Assembly (NCBI GenBank): GCA_024279045.1
Contig: JAJRRZ010000167.1
Span: 1 to 13,627, forward strand
From: Alphaproteobacteria bacterium
GTDB lineage: Bacteria; Pseudomonadota; Alphaproteobacteria; Rhizobiales; Aestuariivirgaceae
DNA: 13,627 bases
Direction: 5' to 3'
Under the pieces are notes generated by a model. It had not been told where the DNA came from. It searched no databases and saw only the letters and a list, made by a program, of their open reading frames with translations. The translations under genes and the position numbers were made by a program. Of the stretch, positions 6,609 to 13,510 are shown piece after piece; within the stretch, counting starts at the first letter, position 1, and each line of letters starts with the position of its first letter.

Positions 6609-8423
6609 CTACTTCTTAGGCAGCACCACGCGGATGTGCAGTTCGCGCAGTTGCTGCGGAGAAATCTCCGATGGCGCGCCCATCAGCAGGTCTTCGGCCT
6701 GCTGGTTCATGGGGAACATCACCACCTCGCGGATGTTCGGCTCATCAGCCAGCAGCATGACCATGCGATCCAACCCCGGGGCGATGCCACCATGTGGCGG
6801 CGCGCCATACTGAAAGGCACGATACAACGCACCGAACTCGCGCTCCACCACCTTCGGCTCGTAGCCGGCAATGCGGAAGGCCAGCTTCATCAGCTCCGGC
6901 AGGTGGTTACGTATCGCGCCCGATGACAGCTCCACGCCGTTGCAGACGATGTCATACTGATATGCCTTCAGCCCCAGCGCCGGGCCGTAATCGCCGGTCT
7001 CGATGGCCTCCCAGGCCGCCTGCAGCGCCTCCATGCCGCCCTGCGGCATGGAGAAGGGGTTGTGCGAGAACTCGATGCGCTTCTCGTCCTCGTTCCATTC
7101 ATACATGGGGAAATCGACGATCCAGCAGAAGTCGAAACGGTTCTCGTCGATCAGCTCCAGCTCGCGGCCCACCTTCTGGCGCGCATCCGCCGCGAAGGGA
7201 GCGAATTTCTGCGGATTGCCGGCAACGAAAAAGGTGGCATCGCCAGCCTTCAGGCCAAGCTGCGCGGCAATGGCGGCGGTGCGCTCCGGGCCGATGTTCT
7301 TTGCCAGTGGCCCGGCGCCGCTCACCGCACCATCTTCCTCGCGGAACATGATGTAGCCAAGCCCCGGCTGGCCCTGTTGCTGCGCCCAGTTGTTCATGCG
7401 GTCGCAGAAAGCGCGGCTGCCGCCCCCCGGCGCAGGGATGGCCCAGACGCGGTTGCGCTCGTCCTTTTCCAGCAGTTGCGCGAAGATGCGAAAACCGGAG
7501 CCGCGGAAATGTTCCGAAACGTCCTGCATCTCGATGGGATTGCGCAGGTCGGGCTTGTCGGTGCCATATTTCAGGATGGCCTCGTGATAGGGAATGCGCG
7601 GAAACGTTTCGGTTACCGGCCTGCCGCCACCGAACTCCATGAACAGATCGCGCAATACCGGCTCGACGGTGTTCAGCACGTCTTCCTGGGTTGCGAAGCT
7701 CATCTCGATATCGAGCTGGTAGAACTCACCGGGCGAGCGATCGGCGCGGGCGTCCTCGTCGCGAAAGCACGGGGCGATCTGGAAGTAGCGGTCGAAGCCG
7801 GAGGCCATGATGAGCTGCTTGTATTGCTGCGGGGCCTGCGGCAGGGCGTAGAACCTGCCCGGGTGCAGGCGCGAGGGCACGACGAAGTCGCGCGCGCCTT
7901 CCGGCGAGGAAGCGGTAAGGATCGGGGTCTGAAACTCGGTGAAGCCCTCCGCATGCATGCGCTCGCGCAACCAGCGGGTGATGGCGGAGCGCAGTAATAT
8001 GTTGCGGTGCATCTTCTCGCGCCGCAGGTCGAGGTAGCGATGCTTCAGGCGGATGTCCTCGGGATAGTCCGGCTCGCCGAAGACGGGCAGCGGCAGCTCT
8101 TTCGCCTCGGAGAGCACGTCGATGCCGGTGGCGAAGACTTCCACCTCGCCGGTGGGTAGCTTGGGGTTCTCGGTGCCTTCCGGGCGGGCGCGCACATAGC
8201 CATCGACACGGATGACCCACTCCGCATGCAGCTTCTCGGCGGTGGAAAAGGCGGGGCTGTCGGGGTCGGCGACGACTTGGGTGATGCCGTAATGATCGCG
8301 CAGGTCGATGAACAGCACCCCGCCATGATCGCGGATGCGGTGCACCCAGCCGGAGAGGCGCACGGTCTGTTCGATGTGCTCGGCGCGCAGGTCGCTACAG
8401 GTGTGGGTTCGATATTCGTGCAT
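6609..8423 (-). CDS. aspS: Aspartyl-tRNA synthetase, probably non-discriminating (Asp/Asn)
   Basis: Class IIb synthetase of 604 residues that charges tRNA with aspartate. The order is an N-terminal OB-fold anticodon-binding domain (GWVHRIRDHGG, 25-35), the class II catalytic core with motif 2 (FRDEDARADRSPGEFYQLDIE), the bacterial GAD-type insertion (around GSRAFCDRMNNW and GYIMFREEDG), and motif 3 (GGIAPGLDRMVMLL), ending in LLMGAPSEISPQQLRELHIRV. Residues H33 and G83 correspond to the two positions (H31 and G83 in Pseudomonas aeruginosa) associated with non-discriminating enzymes. Discriminating E. coli AspRS has Leu and Lys there. Start ATG 8423 is chosen over an upstream ATG at 8477 because the family begins a few residues before the OB-fold and a GAGG (about 11 bases upstream) precedes it. 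It lies between the HPr gene (127 bases) and the formyltransferase (53 bases). Confidence 0.97.
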   Translation of the reverse strand: MHEYRTHTCSDLRAEHIEQTVRLSGWVHRIRDHGGVLFIDLRDHYGITQVVADPDSPAFSTAEKLHAEWVIRVDGYVRARPEGTENPKLPTGEVEVFATGIDVLSEAKELPLPVFGEPDYPEDIRLKHRYLDLRREKMHRNILLRSAITRWLRERMHAEGFTEFQTPILTASSPEGARDFVVPSRLHPGRFYALPQAPQQYKQLIMASGFDRYFQIAPCFRDEDARADRSPGEFYQLDIEMSFATQEDVLNTVEPVLRDLFMEFGGGRPVTETFPRIPYHEAILKYGTDKPDLRNPIEMQDVSEHFRGSGFRIFAQLLEKDERNRVWAIPAPGGGSRAFCDRMNNWAQQQGQPGLGYIMFREEDGAVSGAGPLAKNIGPERTAAIAAQLGLKAGDATFFVAGNPQKFAPFAADARQKVGRELELIDENRFDFCWIVDFPMYEWNEDEKRIEFSHNPFSMPQGGMEALQAAWEAIETGDYGPALGLKAYQYDIVCNGVELSSGAIRNHLPELMKLAFRIAGYEPKVVEREFGALYRAFQYGAPPHGGIAPGLDRMVMLLADEPNIREVVMFPMNQQAEDLLMGAPSEISPQQLRELHIRVVLPKK

Positions 8424-8533
8424 GGTGTGATTCGCCTCGAAAATGCGGAAAAACCAGTTTGGCGCGGAAAAGCGCACACGGTGGCGGGATTGTCAAGGAA
8501 CGGCACACCGCACCGGCATGGACTGCCGCAGAG

Positions 8534-8550
8534 AGCGGCCATGAGCCGCT
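8534..8550 (-). terminator. Hairpin directly after the HPr stop codon, possible weak terminator
   Basis: A perfect inverted repeat AGCGGC (8534-8539), loop of five, GCCGCT (8545-8550) begins on the base after the HPr stop codon (8551-8553) when read on the - strand. There is no run of T after it, so it is not a standard intrinsic terminator. It could stabilise the HPr message 3' end or cause partial attenuation before aspS. Confidence 0.3.
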
Positions 8551-8850
8551 TCATTCCTCCTCGCCGAACCTGTCGGACACCAGTTGCGCCAGTGCCTGCA
8601 ATGCTTCTTCGGCATCCGGACCGCTGGCCTGAATCAGCACCCTGCTGCCTGGCGCGGCAGCCAGCAGAAGCAGATCCATGATGGAAGTGGCGGAGATCGT
8701 CTGGCCATCATGCGAAAAGGTGATTTCCGCTTCAAAACCCTCGGCCAGCTTCACCGCCTGCGCGGCGGCGCGGGCGTGCAGGCCGCGGGCGTTGACGATT
8801 TCCACCTCGCGCTCCAGCAGCGGAAAGTCCTGTTGGGATGGCTCGCTCAT
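8551..8850 (-). CDS. ptsH: HPr family phosphocarrier protein (PTS)
   Basis: Small cytoplasmic phosphocarrier of 99 residues that receives phosphate from enzyme I (EI or EI-Ntr) and hands it to EIIA proteins. The active-site histidine is H25 in NARGLHARAAA (20-30). The regulatory serine block SATSIMDLLLLAA contains S56, the equivalent of Ser46 in HPr, so it could be modified by HPr kinase as in other alphaproteobacteria. Length is slightly above the usual 85-90 because of a 10-15 residue N-terminal extension (MSEPSQQDFPLLER). In this lineage HPr usually serves a regulatory PTS rather than sugar import (family knowledge). The usual partners hprK, EIIA and ptsI are not beside it. ATG 8850 is used; an in-frame ATG at 8877 would add nine residues with no better ribosome binding site. 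The frame stays open far upstream, but that part is antisense to the gene at 8995. Confidence 0.92.
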   Translation of the reverse strand: MSEPSQQDFPLLEREVEIVNARGLHARAAAQAVKLAEGFEAEITFSHDGQTISATSIMDLLLLAAAPGSRVLIQASGPDAEEALQALAQLVSDRFGEEE

Positions 8851-8926
8851 GGTGGTGTTCCCGCCGAATGCAGACATACGCGCAACCGCGTCTTCATATC
8901 CGCCCGCATGGCATGGCGCCCGGTAT

Positions 8927-8956
8927 TTGGCAAGCGTACCTTGTGCATGCGATAGT
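8927..8956 (+). promoter_or_regulatory. Candidate sigma70-type promoter for the secreted protein gene
   Basis: TTGGCA at 8927-8932 resembles a -35 box (five of six bases) and GATAGT at 8951-8956 a -10 box (four of six), with 18 bases between them. It lies in the 144-base divergent gap and points to the gene at 8995. A ribosome binding site GGGAG at 8982-8986 follows, 8 bases before the ATG. This is a pattern match only. Confidence 0.35.
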
Positions 8957-8994
8957 GCTCCCGGAAAGCAATTCAACCATCGGGAGAAAATGCC

Positions 8995-10362
8995 ATGCTG
9001 GAACAGGCGCTTTCGCCCCGTAACGGGCTGCTGCGCAGATCTTTTGCGGCGCTGATGCTGGCTGCCGTCGGCCTGCTGATGTTGCTGCCCGCGCCGGCGC
9101 GGGCGTTGCAGGAGCCACCGGCGGTGAAGGCCCTGTTCGACGTGTTGCGGCTGGAGCTGCAATTGCAGCCGAAGGTGGGCAACATCCGAACCGATGACGA
9201 TACCATCGTGCTGGATGATGTGGTGCTGGCCGAAATGCGCGAGGACGGGAACGATGTGCTGACGGCGCGGGTGAAGGAAATCCGCCTGAAGGGCGCGCGC
9301 AGCGACAATGGGCTGATGCATTACCGGCTGATCGATGTCGATACCCTCACCATCGAACTGGTGAAGGACAAGCAGCCAGTGCGCATTGTCATGCCGGCGA
9401 TGACATTTGCCGAAGCTTCGCTGCTGCCGCACGCTGAGGCGCGCTCGCCGCAAGAGAAATTTACCAGCGACCGGTTGCTGGCCTCGGTGCTGGACATTCC
9501 ACAAATCCGGATCGAACTGCCCGGCGTGCGACCCATCGTGTGGACGGGCGTGAAAGGAACCTGGAAAGGAGACCGGCGCACGGGTGCGGGCGAGAGCCGG
9601 ATTGATCTGGGCACCTTGCCGCTGCCGTTGCTGGAGTTGGCAAGGTTGGGCAAGCAGAGAACATTGAAGCTGCAGGAAGCGTTGCAGGAGCTGGGGCTGG
9701 AAAAGCTGACGCTGCGCGGGGAGGTGAAAATGCGTCAATCCTGGATGCCGGATGCGCGCATGGCGCATACATCGTCGCTACGTTATGGAGCGCCGGAAGC
9801 CGGGGAGCTGCGCGTTGAGCTGCACAACCTGGCGCTGCCGCTGGAATTGCTGCAACAGGCGCGCAAGATGCAGCGCGAATGGCGCGAACAACGCGCTCCG
9901 CAGGAGCAGCGCGTGCCGGATGCACGCGCACCCGGTTCACCCGGCACAAATGACGCACCACAAGCGCCGCGCATGCAGCCGGGCGGGCCGCTGAACGACC
10001 CAGAGCTGGCCATGGCCCTGCGGCGGCTGACGCTGGGCGGACTGACGCTGCAGTGGCGCGATCATGGCCTGACCAATCGGCTGCTGGCCCACGAGGCGCG
10101 CAAACGGGGGCTGGATGTATCGGAGTTGATTGCCCGGCAACTGGAGGCGGTTCGTGCAAGGCTTTCTTCCGCGTTGCCGCAGGACGTGGTGCTGGGCTAC
10201 CTGCGCGAGCTGAGCCGCTTTCTGCAGGATCCAAAGAGCCTGCGCATCAGTCTTTCCGGCGCGAACGGCCAGCCCATTGCGCTTGCCAATGCGGCGATGT
10301 TCCTGATCATGCCGCAGATGATGCTGAACTCGGTGAAAGTGGAAGTGAAGGCCAACGAATAG
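8995..10362 (+). CDS. Secreted or periplasmic protein of unknown function
   Basis: I do not recognise a named family. The protein has 455 residues. Residues about 14-37 form a signal peptide: RR, then a hydrophobic LMLAAVGLLMLLPA core, then APARA with likely cleavage before LQEPP. The first half (45-270) alternates short hydrophobic strands such as DTIVLDDVVLAEM, DTLTIELVKD and KLTLRGEVKM, which suggests a beta-rich fold of the kind seen in AsmA-like or DUF945-like envelope proteins (inference). A Pro/Ala/Gln-rich linker (about 296-326) separates it from a C-terminal domain beginning LRRLTLGGLTLQWRDHGL, then RLLAHEARKRGLDV, a helix, and DPKSLRISLSGANGQPI. I have an impression of seeing this last pattern in other alphaproteobacterial hypothetical proteins. 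Start ATG 8995 has GGGAG 8 bases upstream. It stands alone between two - strand groups, with no operon partner. Confidence 0.85.
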   Translation: MLEQALSPRNGLLRRSFAALMLAAVGLLMLLPAPARALQEPPAVKALFDVLRLELQLQPKVGNIRTDDDTIVLDDVVLAEMREDGNDVLTARVKEIRLKGARSDNGLMHYRLIDVDTLTIELVKDKQPVRIVMPAMTFAEASLLPHAEARSPQEKFTSDRLLASVLDIPQIRIELPGVRPIVWTGVKGTWKGDRRTGAGESRIDLGTLPLPLLELARLGKQRTLKLQEALQELGLEKLTLRGEVKMRQSWMPDARMAHTSSLRYGAPEAGELRVELHNLALPLELLQQARKMQREWREQRAPQEQRVPDARAPGSPGTNDAPQAPRMQPGGPLNDPELAMALRRLTLGGLTLQWRDHGLTNRLLAHEARKRGLDVSELIARQLEAVRARLSSALPQDVVLGYLRELSRFLQDPKSLRISLSGANGQPIALANAAMFLIMPQMMLNSVKVEVKANE

Positions 10363-10477
10363 ATGCGCTCGGTGCACACCGTATGCGTGTGAAGCAACAG
10401 GCGTCCTCGGCGTCCAGGCCAATGCGGTCTGCCCAGAGCCGCCGCGCGGGCGGTGCGGGCCGCATGGCTCGAACGAT

Positions 10478-10927
10478 TCAGCCGCCTGCCCCGGCTTCGC
10501 TGCGCGAGGGGGCGAGCATGACGGCTTCGCCCTTCAGCACCACTGTCTCGCCAACGAGACAGCGCGTGTCCAGCGCCACGCGGCGGCGTTTTGCGTGCAC
10601 CTCGCGCACCACGGCCTCGGCGCGCACGGTATCGCCGAGGTAAACCGGCGCGCGGAATTGCAGCGTCTGTGAGACATAGATGCTGCCCTTGCCGGGCAAG
10701 CGCGTGCCGACCACGGTGGAAATCAGCGAAGCGGTGAGCAGGCCGTGGACGATGGGCCTGCCGAAACGGGTGGTGGCGGCGTAGTCGGCATCCAGGTGGA
10801 TGGGGTTGAAGTCGCCTGACAGTTCGGCAAAGGCGCGCACGGCGGCCTCGTCGAAGGTGCGCTCCACGCTGGCCGACTGGCCGACCTCGATGTCCTCGAT
10901 ATAAACGGTGGTAACGTCGCCGCTCAT
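10478..10927 (-). CDS. MaoC-family (R)-specific enoyl-CoA hydratase
   Basis: Hot-dog fold hydratase of 149 residues, expected to hydrate trans-2-enoyl-CoA to (R)-3-hydroxyacyl-CoA, linking beta-oxidation to polyhydroxyalkanoate or other acyl pathways. The hydratase-2 motif is complete: SGDFNPIHLDADYAATTRFG followed by RPIVHG, with catalytic D39 and H44 matching PhaJ D31 and H36, and N41 conserved. Length is typical of the PhaJ/MaoC single-domain group. ATG 10927 is chosen because GGGGAGG (complement of 10937-10943) lies 9 bases upstream. A longer open frame to 11116 runs into the HAD gene. It follows the HAD hydrolase stop by 55 bases and is probably cotranscribed. It converges with the secreted protein gene; the 115 bases between hold only short GC-rich hairpins (for example CCGCC/GGCGG at 10439-10453) without a T run. 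The exact substrate cannot be deduced. Confidence 0.92.
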   Translation of the reverse strand: MSGDVTTVYIEDIEVGQSASVERTFDEAAVRAFAELSGDFNPIHLDADYAATTRFGRPIVHGLLTASLISTVVGTRLPGKGSIYVSQTLQFRAPVYLGDTVRAEAVVREVHAKRRRVALDTRCLVGETVVLKGEAVMLAPSRSEAGAGG

Positions 10928-10982
10928 GGCATTCGGCCTCCCCTGCCCTGCTCTCTGTTCTGTCCCGCCAGCTACCCCTGTC

Positions 10983-11861
10983 CTACCACTGCAATCGCCG
11001 CATGACGCCGATGAGATGAATCCCCGGCGCTTCGGCGCGGATGCGTCGCGCCACCTCCTCCACGCCGTGCTCGTCCAGCGCGTCCTCGCTGATGCCGCCA
11101 GCGACGAACAGCGCATCGATGCCGAAGGTTGCCGCGCCCTTCATGTCGGTGCCGATGCCATCGCCAATGGCCAGAATTTCCTCCCTGCGCAGAGCGCGCC
11201 CAGTGGCGGCCTCGGCCTTGCGCAGCGCCTCTTCGTAGATGGGCGGGTGTGGCTTGCCGGCCATGATCACCTCGCCGCCGAACTCCTCGTATATGGCGGC
11301 CAGCGCCCCGGCACAGGGCAGGATGGCATCACCATGCTTCACGATCAGGTCAGGGTTGGCGCAAACCAGTGGCAAATGGCGCTCGGCCATCTCGCGCAGC
11401 ATGTCGCGATATTGTTCCGGTTGCTCGGTGCGGTCGTCGAACAGGCCGGAGCACATGACGACCTGCGCCTCCTGCGGGCCGGTGAACTCCACCGGCAGGT
11501 TCTCACGCAAGTGGGCATCACGCTCCGGGCCGAGGTGAAACACCTTCTCCCCGGCGTGGCGGGCGATGATGGCGCGGGTTACGTCGCCGGAAGTAATCAC
11601 GTCGTCATAAGCCTCGCGCGGCACCTTCAGGCCGTCAAGCTGTTGCAGCAGCGCCGGCTTCGGGCGCGGCGAGTTGGACACCAGCACCACCACCCCGCCC
11701 TTGCGCCGATGTTCGCTCAGCGCGGCGCAGCTTGTCTCATCGGCCTGCACGCCATCGTGCACCACGCCCCAGATGTCGCAAAACCACACCGGATAGCGCG
11801 GCGCCAGCGGCGCGGCGTGCTCCAGAAGAGGCACGGCTGTCTGTTGCTGATCGGCGTCCAT
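10983..11861 (-). CDS. HAD-superfamily class IIA hydrolase, TIGR01459-like
   Basis: Protein of 292 residues in the NagD/class IIA branch of HAD hydrolases. Motif I is CDIWGVVHDG with nucleophile D29, but the +2 position that is usually Asp is W31. Motif II is VLVSNS with S62, motif III is MAGKPHPP with K203, and motif IV is GDGIGTDMKGA with D234 and D239. The class IIA cap lies between motifs II and III. I associate this D-x-W-G-V form with a family (TIGR01459) found mainly in alphaproteobacteria; substrate is unknown. Without the general acid at +2, classical phosphomonoesterase activity may be weak or altered (inference). ATG 11861 follows a GGAGG with a short 4-base spacer. It heads a probable two-gene unit with the MaoC hydratase and is divergent from the radical SAM gene, 147 bases away. 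Confidence 0.9.
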   Translation of the reverse strand: MDADQQQTAVPLLEHAAPLAPRYPVWFCDIWGVVHDGVQADETSCAALSEHRRKGGVVVLVSNSPRPKPALLQQLDGLKVPREAYDDVITSGDVTRAIIARHAGEKVFHLGPERDAHLRENLPVEFTGPQEAQVVMCSGLFDDRTEQPEQYRDMLREMAERHLPLVCANPDLIVKHGDAILPCAGALAAIYEEFGGEVIMAGKPHPPIYEEALRKAEAATGRALRREEILAIGDGIGTDMKGAATFGIDALFVAGGISEDALDEHGVEEVARRIRAEAPGIHLIGVMRRLQW

Positions 11862-11931
11862 GATCCCTCCGCCCTTGCTGATGGTCGACGCGCATGATCA
11901 TGGCGCTGGGCGGCGGCGTCAAGCCTCTTCC

Positions 11932-11940
11932 TGTGGATAA
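11932..11940 (-). promoter_or_regulatory. Perfect consensus DnaA box
   Basis: TGTGGATAA on the + strand is the complement of TTATCCACA, the strongest DnaA binding site consensus. It stands in the divergent gap between the HAD and radical SAM genes, at the left edge of an AT-rich stretch. It is the only exact copy I noticed, so it is not an origin. It could be a transcriptional site for DnaA or a chance match. Confidence 0.4.
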
Positions 11941-11941
11941 A

Positions 11942-11990
11942 TGTTCTTTTTTGTTCTTGACTTGGATGGGGCATTTTGAGAACATAAAAT
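11942..11990 (+). promoter_or_regulatory. Candidate promoter/operator with repeated TGTTCT elements before the radical SAM gene
   Basis: TGTTCT occurs at 11942-11947 and again at 11952-11957, exactly ten bases (one helical turn) apart, and its complement AGAACA lies at 11979-11984. A -35-like TTGACT overlaps at 11957-11962, with weak -10 candidates AACATA (11981-11986, spacing 18) or TAAAAT (11985-11990, spacing 22). The GTTC pair is spaced by 6 bases, one less than the alphaproteobacterial LexA site GTTC-N7-GTTC. The whole stretch is AT-rich, unlike its surroundings. Confidence 0.35.
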
Positions 11991-12008
11991 CAACAGGAGG
12001 CTGGAAAC

Positions 12009-13253
12009 ATGCAGCGCAGGCATACAAATCCTTTCCCAGAGCCCGCCGGCATGGCGGAGATGCGCGCGCCATTCGCGGCGGTGGATGAGCCGCAGGTGCA
12101 GCGCGGCATGGTGGCTGGATATGATGCGCGGGCCTTGCGCGGGCGGGCGGCGCGGTCGAACCGGGCCGGGCGGCACGAGCGGCTGGCGCTGGAGGCGGTG
12201 GATGACGGCTGGGGCGCGCTGGCGGAATTGGCGGAGGAGGCGCGGCCCACGGAGATATCCACGGAACGTGCGCGCAGCATCATCACGCGCAACAATTCGC
12301 CGGATGTGGGGTTCGACTTTTCGCTGAATCCCTATCGTGGCTGCGAGCATGGTTGCATCTATTGTTATGCGCGGCCAGGGCATGCCAACCTGGGACTGTC
12401 GCCGGGGCTGGATTTCGAAAGCCGGCTGATCGTGAAGGAAAATGCGCCGGAGCTGTTCGAAAAGGCGCTGCGCAAGCCGGGCTGGCGGGGCGCGCCCATT
12501 GCCGTTGGCACCTATACGGACTGCTATCAGCCCATCGAGAAGCGCTATAGGCTGACGCGGCGCATCCTGGAAATTGCCGAACGCCACGGCCAGCCGCTGA
12601 TGCTGATCACCAAGTCGCGGCTGATACTGCGCGATGTGGACATTCTGCAACGCATGGCGCGGCGGCGGCTGGTGCGGGTGGCCATGTCGATCACCACGCT
12701 GGACGCGCGGCTGGCGCGCTTGATGGAGCCACGCGCCAGCACTCCGGTGCGGCGGCTGGAGGCCATGGGCGCCCTGGCCGATGCCGGGGTGCCGGTATCG
12801 CTGATGCTGGCGCCGATCATTCCGGCACTGAACGATCACGAGATCGAGCGCATCCTGGTGCGCGCGCATGCGGCGGGGGCGCGCGGGGCGGGCATGGTGA
12901 TGCTGCGGCTGCCGCTGGAAATTGCCGAGCTGTTCCGCGAATGGCTTCAGACACATTTTCCCGATCGGGCGCAGCGAGTGTTGCGGCTGATGAAGGAGAT
13001 GCATGGTGGCCGGCTGTACGAAAGCCGCTTTCACGAGCGCATGCGCGGGGCCGGGCCGCATGCGTGGATGATCTGGCGGCGGTTCGAGCTGATGTGCCGG
13101 CGGCTGGGCATGAACGAACACATCACGCCACTGGACAGCAGCGCCTTTCGTGGCGGGCCAGGCCAACCCCGGCAGATGGCGCTGCCGGGGCTGGAAATAC
13201 CGGGGCCGGAAGTGCCGGGAGATTTTTCCGGCGAGAGCGGGAGGAGCGATTGA
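12009..13253 (+). CDS. Radical SAM protein, SplB-like (PA0069 family)
   Basis: Protein of 414 residues that binds a [4Fe-4S] cluster and S-adenosylmethionine. The cluster cysteines are C112, C116 and C119 in RGCEHGCIYCYARPGH (110-125), the C-x3-C-x2-C pattern. The motif context NPYRGCEHGCIYCYAR is that of the spore-photoproduct-lyase-like proteins annotated as PA0069 family or DNA repair photolyase; the function is not known for this group. TIM-barrel landmarks follow: VGTYTDCYQPIE, MLITKSRLILRD, VAMSITTLDARLARLMEP and LMLAPIIPALND. The N-terminal 80 residues are Arg/Ala-rich and contain no recognised domain. The C-terminus (about 375-414) is Gly/Pro-rich and likely disordered. Start ATG 12009 has a strong AGGAGG (11995-12000) 8 bases upstream. 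It is transcribed alone from the divergent region and is followed by a B12 riboswitch belonging to the next gene. Confidence 0.93.
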   Translation: MQRRHTNPFPEPAGMAEMRAPFAAVDEPQVQRGMVAGYDARALRGRAARSNRAGRHERLALEAVDDGWGALAELAEEARPTEISTERARSIITRNNSPDVGFDFSLNPYRGCEHGCIYCYARPGHANLGLSPGLDFESRLIVKENAPELFEKALRKPGWRGAPIAVGTYTDCYQPIEKRYRLTRRILEIAERHGQPLMLITKSRLILRDVDILQRMARRRLVRVAMSITTLDARLARLMEPRASTPVRRLEAMGALADAGVPVSLMLAPIIPALNDHEIERILVRAHAAGARGAGMVMLRLPLEIAELFREWLQTHFPDRAQRVLRLMKEMHGGRLYESRFHERMRGAGPHAWMIWRRFELMCRRLGMNEHITPLDSSAFRGGPGQPRQMALPGLEIPGPEVPGDFSGESGRSD

Positions 13254-13285
13254 CGGACAGGGAGCGAATCGCCTAGCATGATGGT

Positions 13286-13510
13286 CGTGAATGGTGCCAT
13301 GCCGCCGGGATGACAAGGCTTCGCGGCGGAATGGTGAAAAGGGAACGCGGTGAAAATCCGCGGCTGTCCCCGCAACTGTGAGCGGCGAGCCCGCCGCCGA
13401 TGATGCCACTGGCCGAATGCGGATGCCGGAGTGCATGAGCAAGGAGAGACAGGCCGGGAAGGTGGTGCGGCTGGGCGACGACCCGCAAGCCAGGAGACCT
13501 GCCATTCACG
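13286..13510 (+). ncRNA. Cobalamin (B12) riboswitch, aptamer
   Basis: RNA element that binds a cobalamin in the leader of the next message and usually lowers expression of B12 synthesis or uptake genes. The conserved core is easy to read: GGGAACGCGGTGAAAATCCG at 13341-13360 continuing to GCTGTCCCCGCAACTGTG (13363-13380), and the B12 box AAGCCAGGAGACCTGCC at 13487-13503. The ends form a perfect 9-bp outer stem, CGTGAATGG (13286-13294) with CCATTCACG (13502-13510). Its gene lies to the right of the window. The stretch 13254-13285 before it has no feature I can support. Confidence 0.95.

Noticed and set aside
8851..9768. Upstream continuation of the HPr reading frame, which would give a 405-residue protein.
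   Set aside because: It is antisense to the signal-peptide protein gene at 8995, is Gln/Arg/His-rich, and HPr proteins are about 90 residues.
10439..10453. CCGCC/GGCGG hairpin between the converging secreted protein and MaoC genes.
   Set aside because: Such short GC stems are frequent in this base composition and no T run follows on either strand.
11919..13505. A 528-codon open frame on the - strand.
   Set aside because: It is antisense to the radical SAM gene and also runs across the B12 riboswitch; composition is Arg/Pro/His-rich with no motif.
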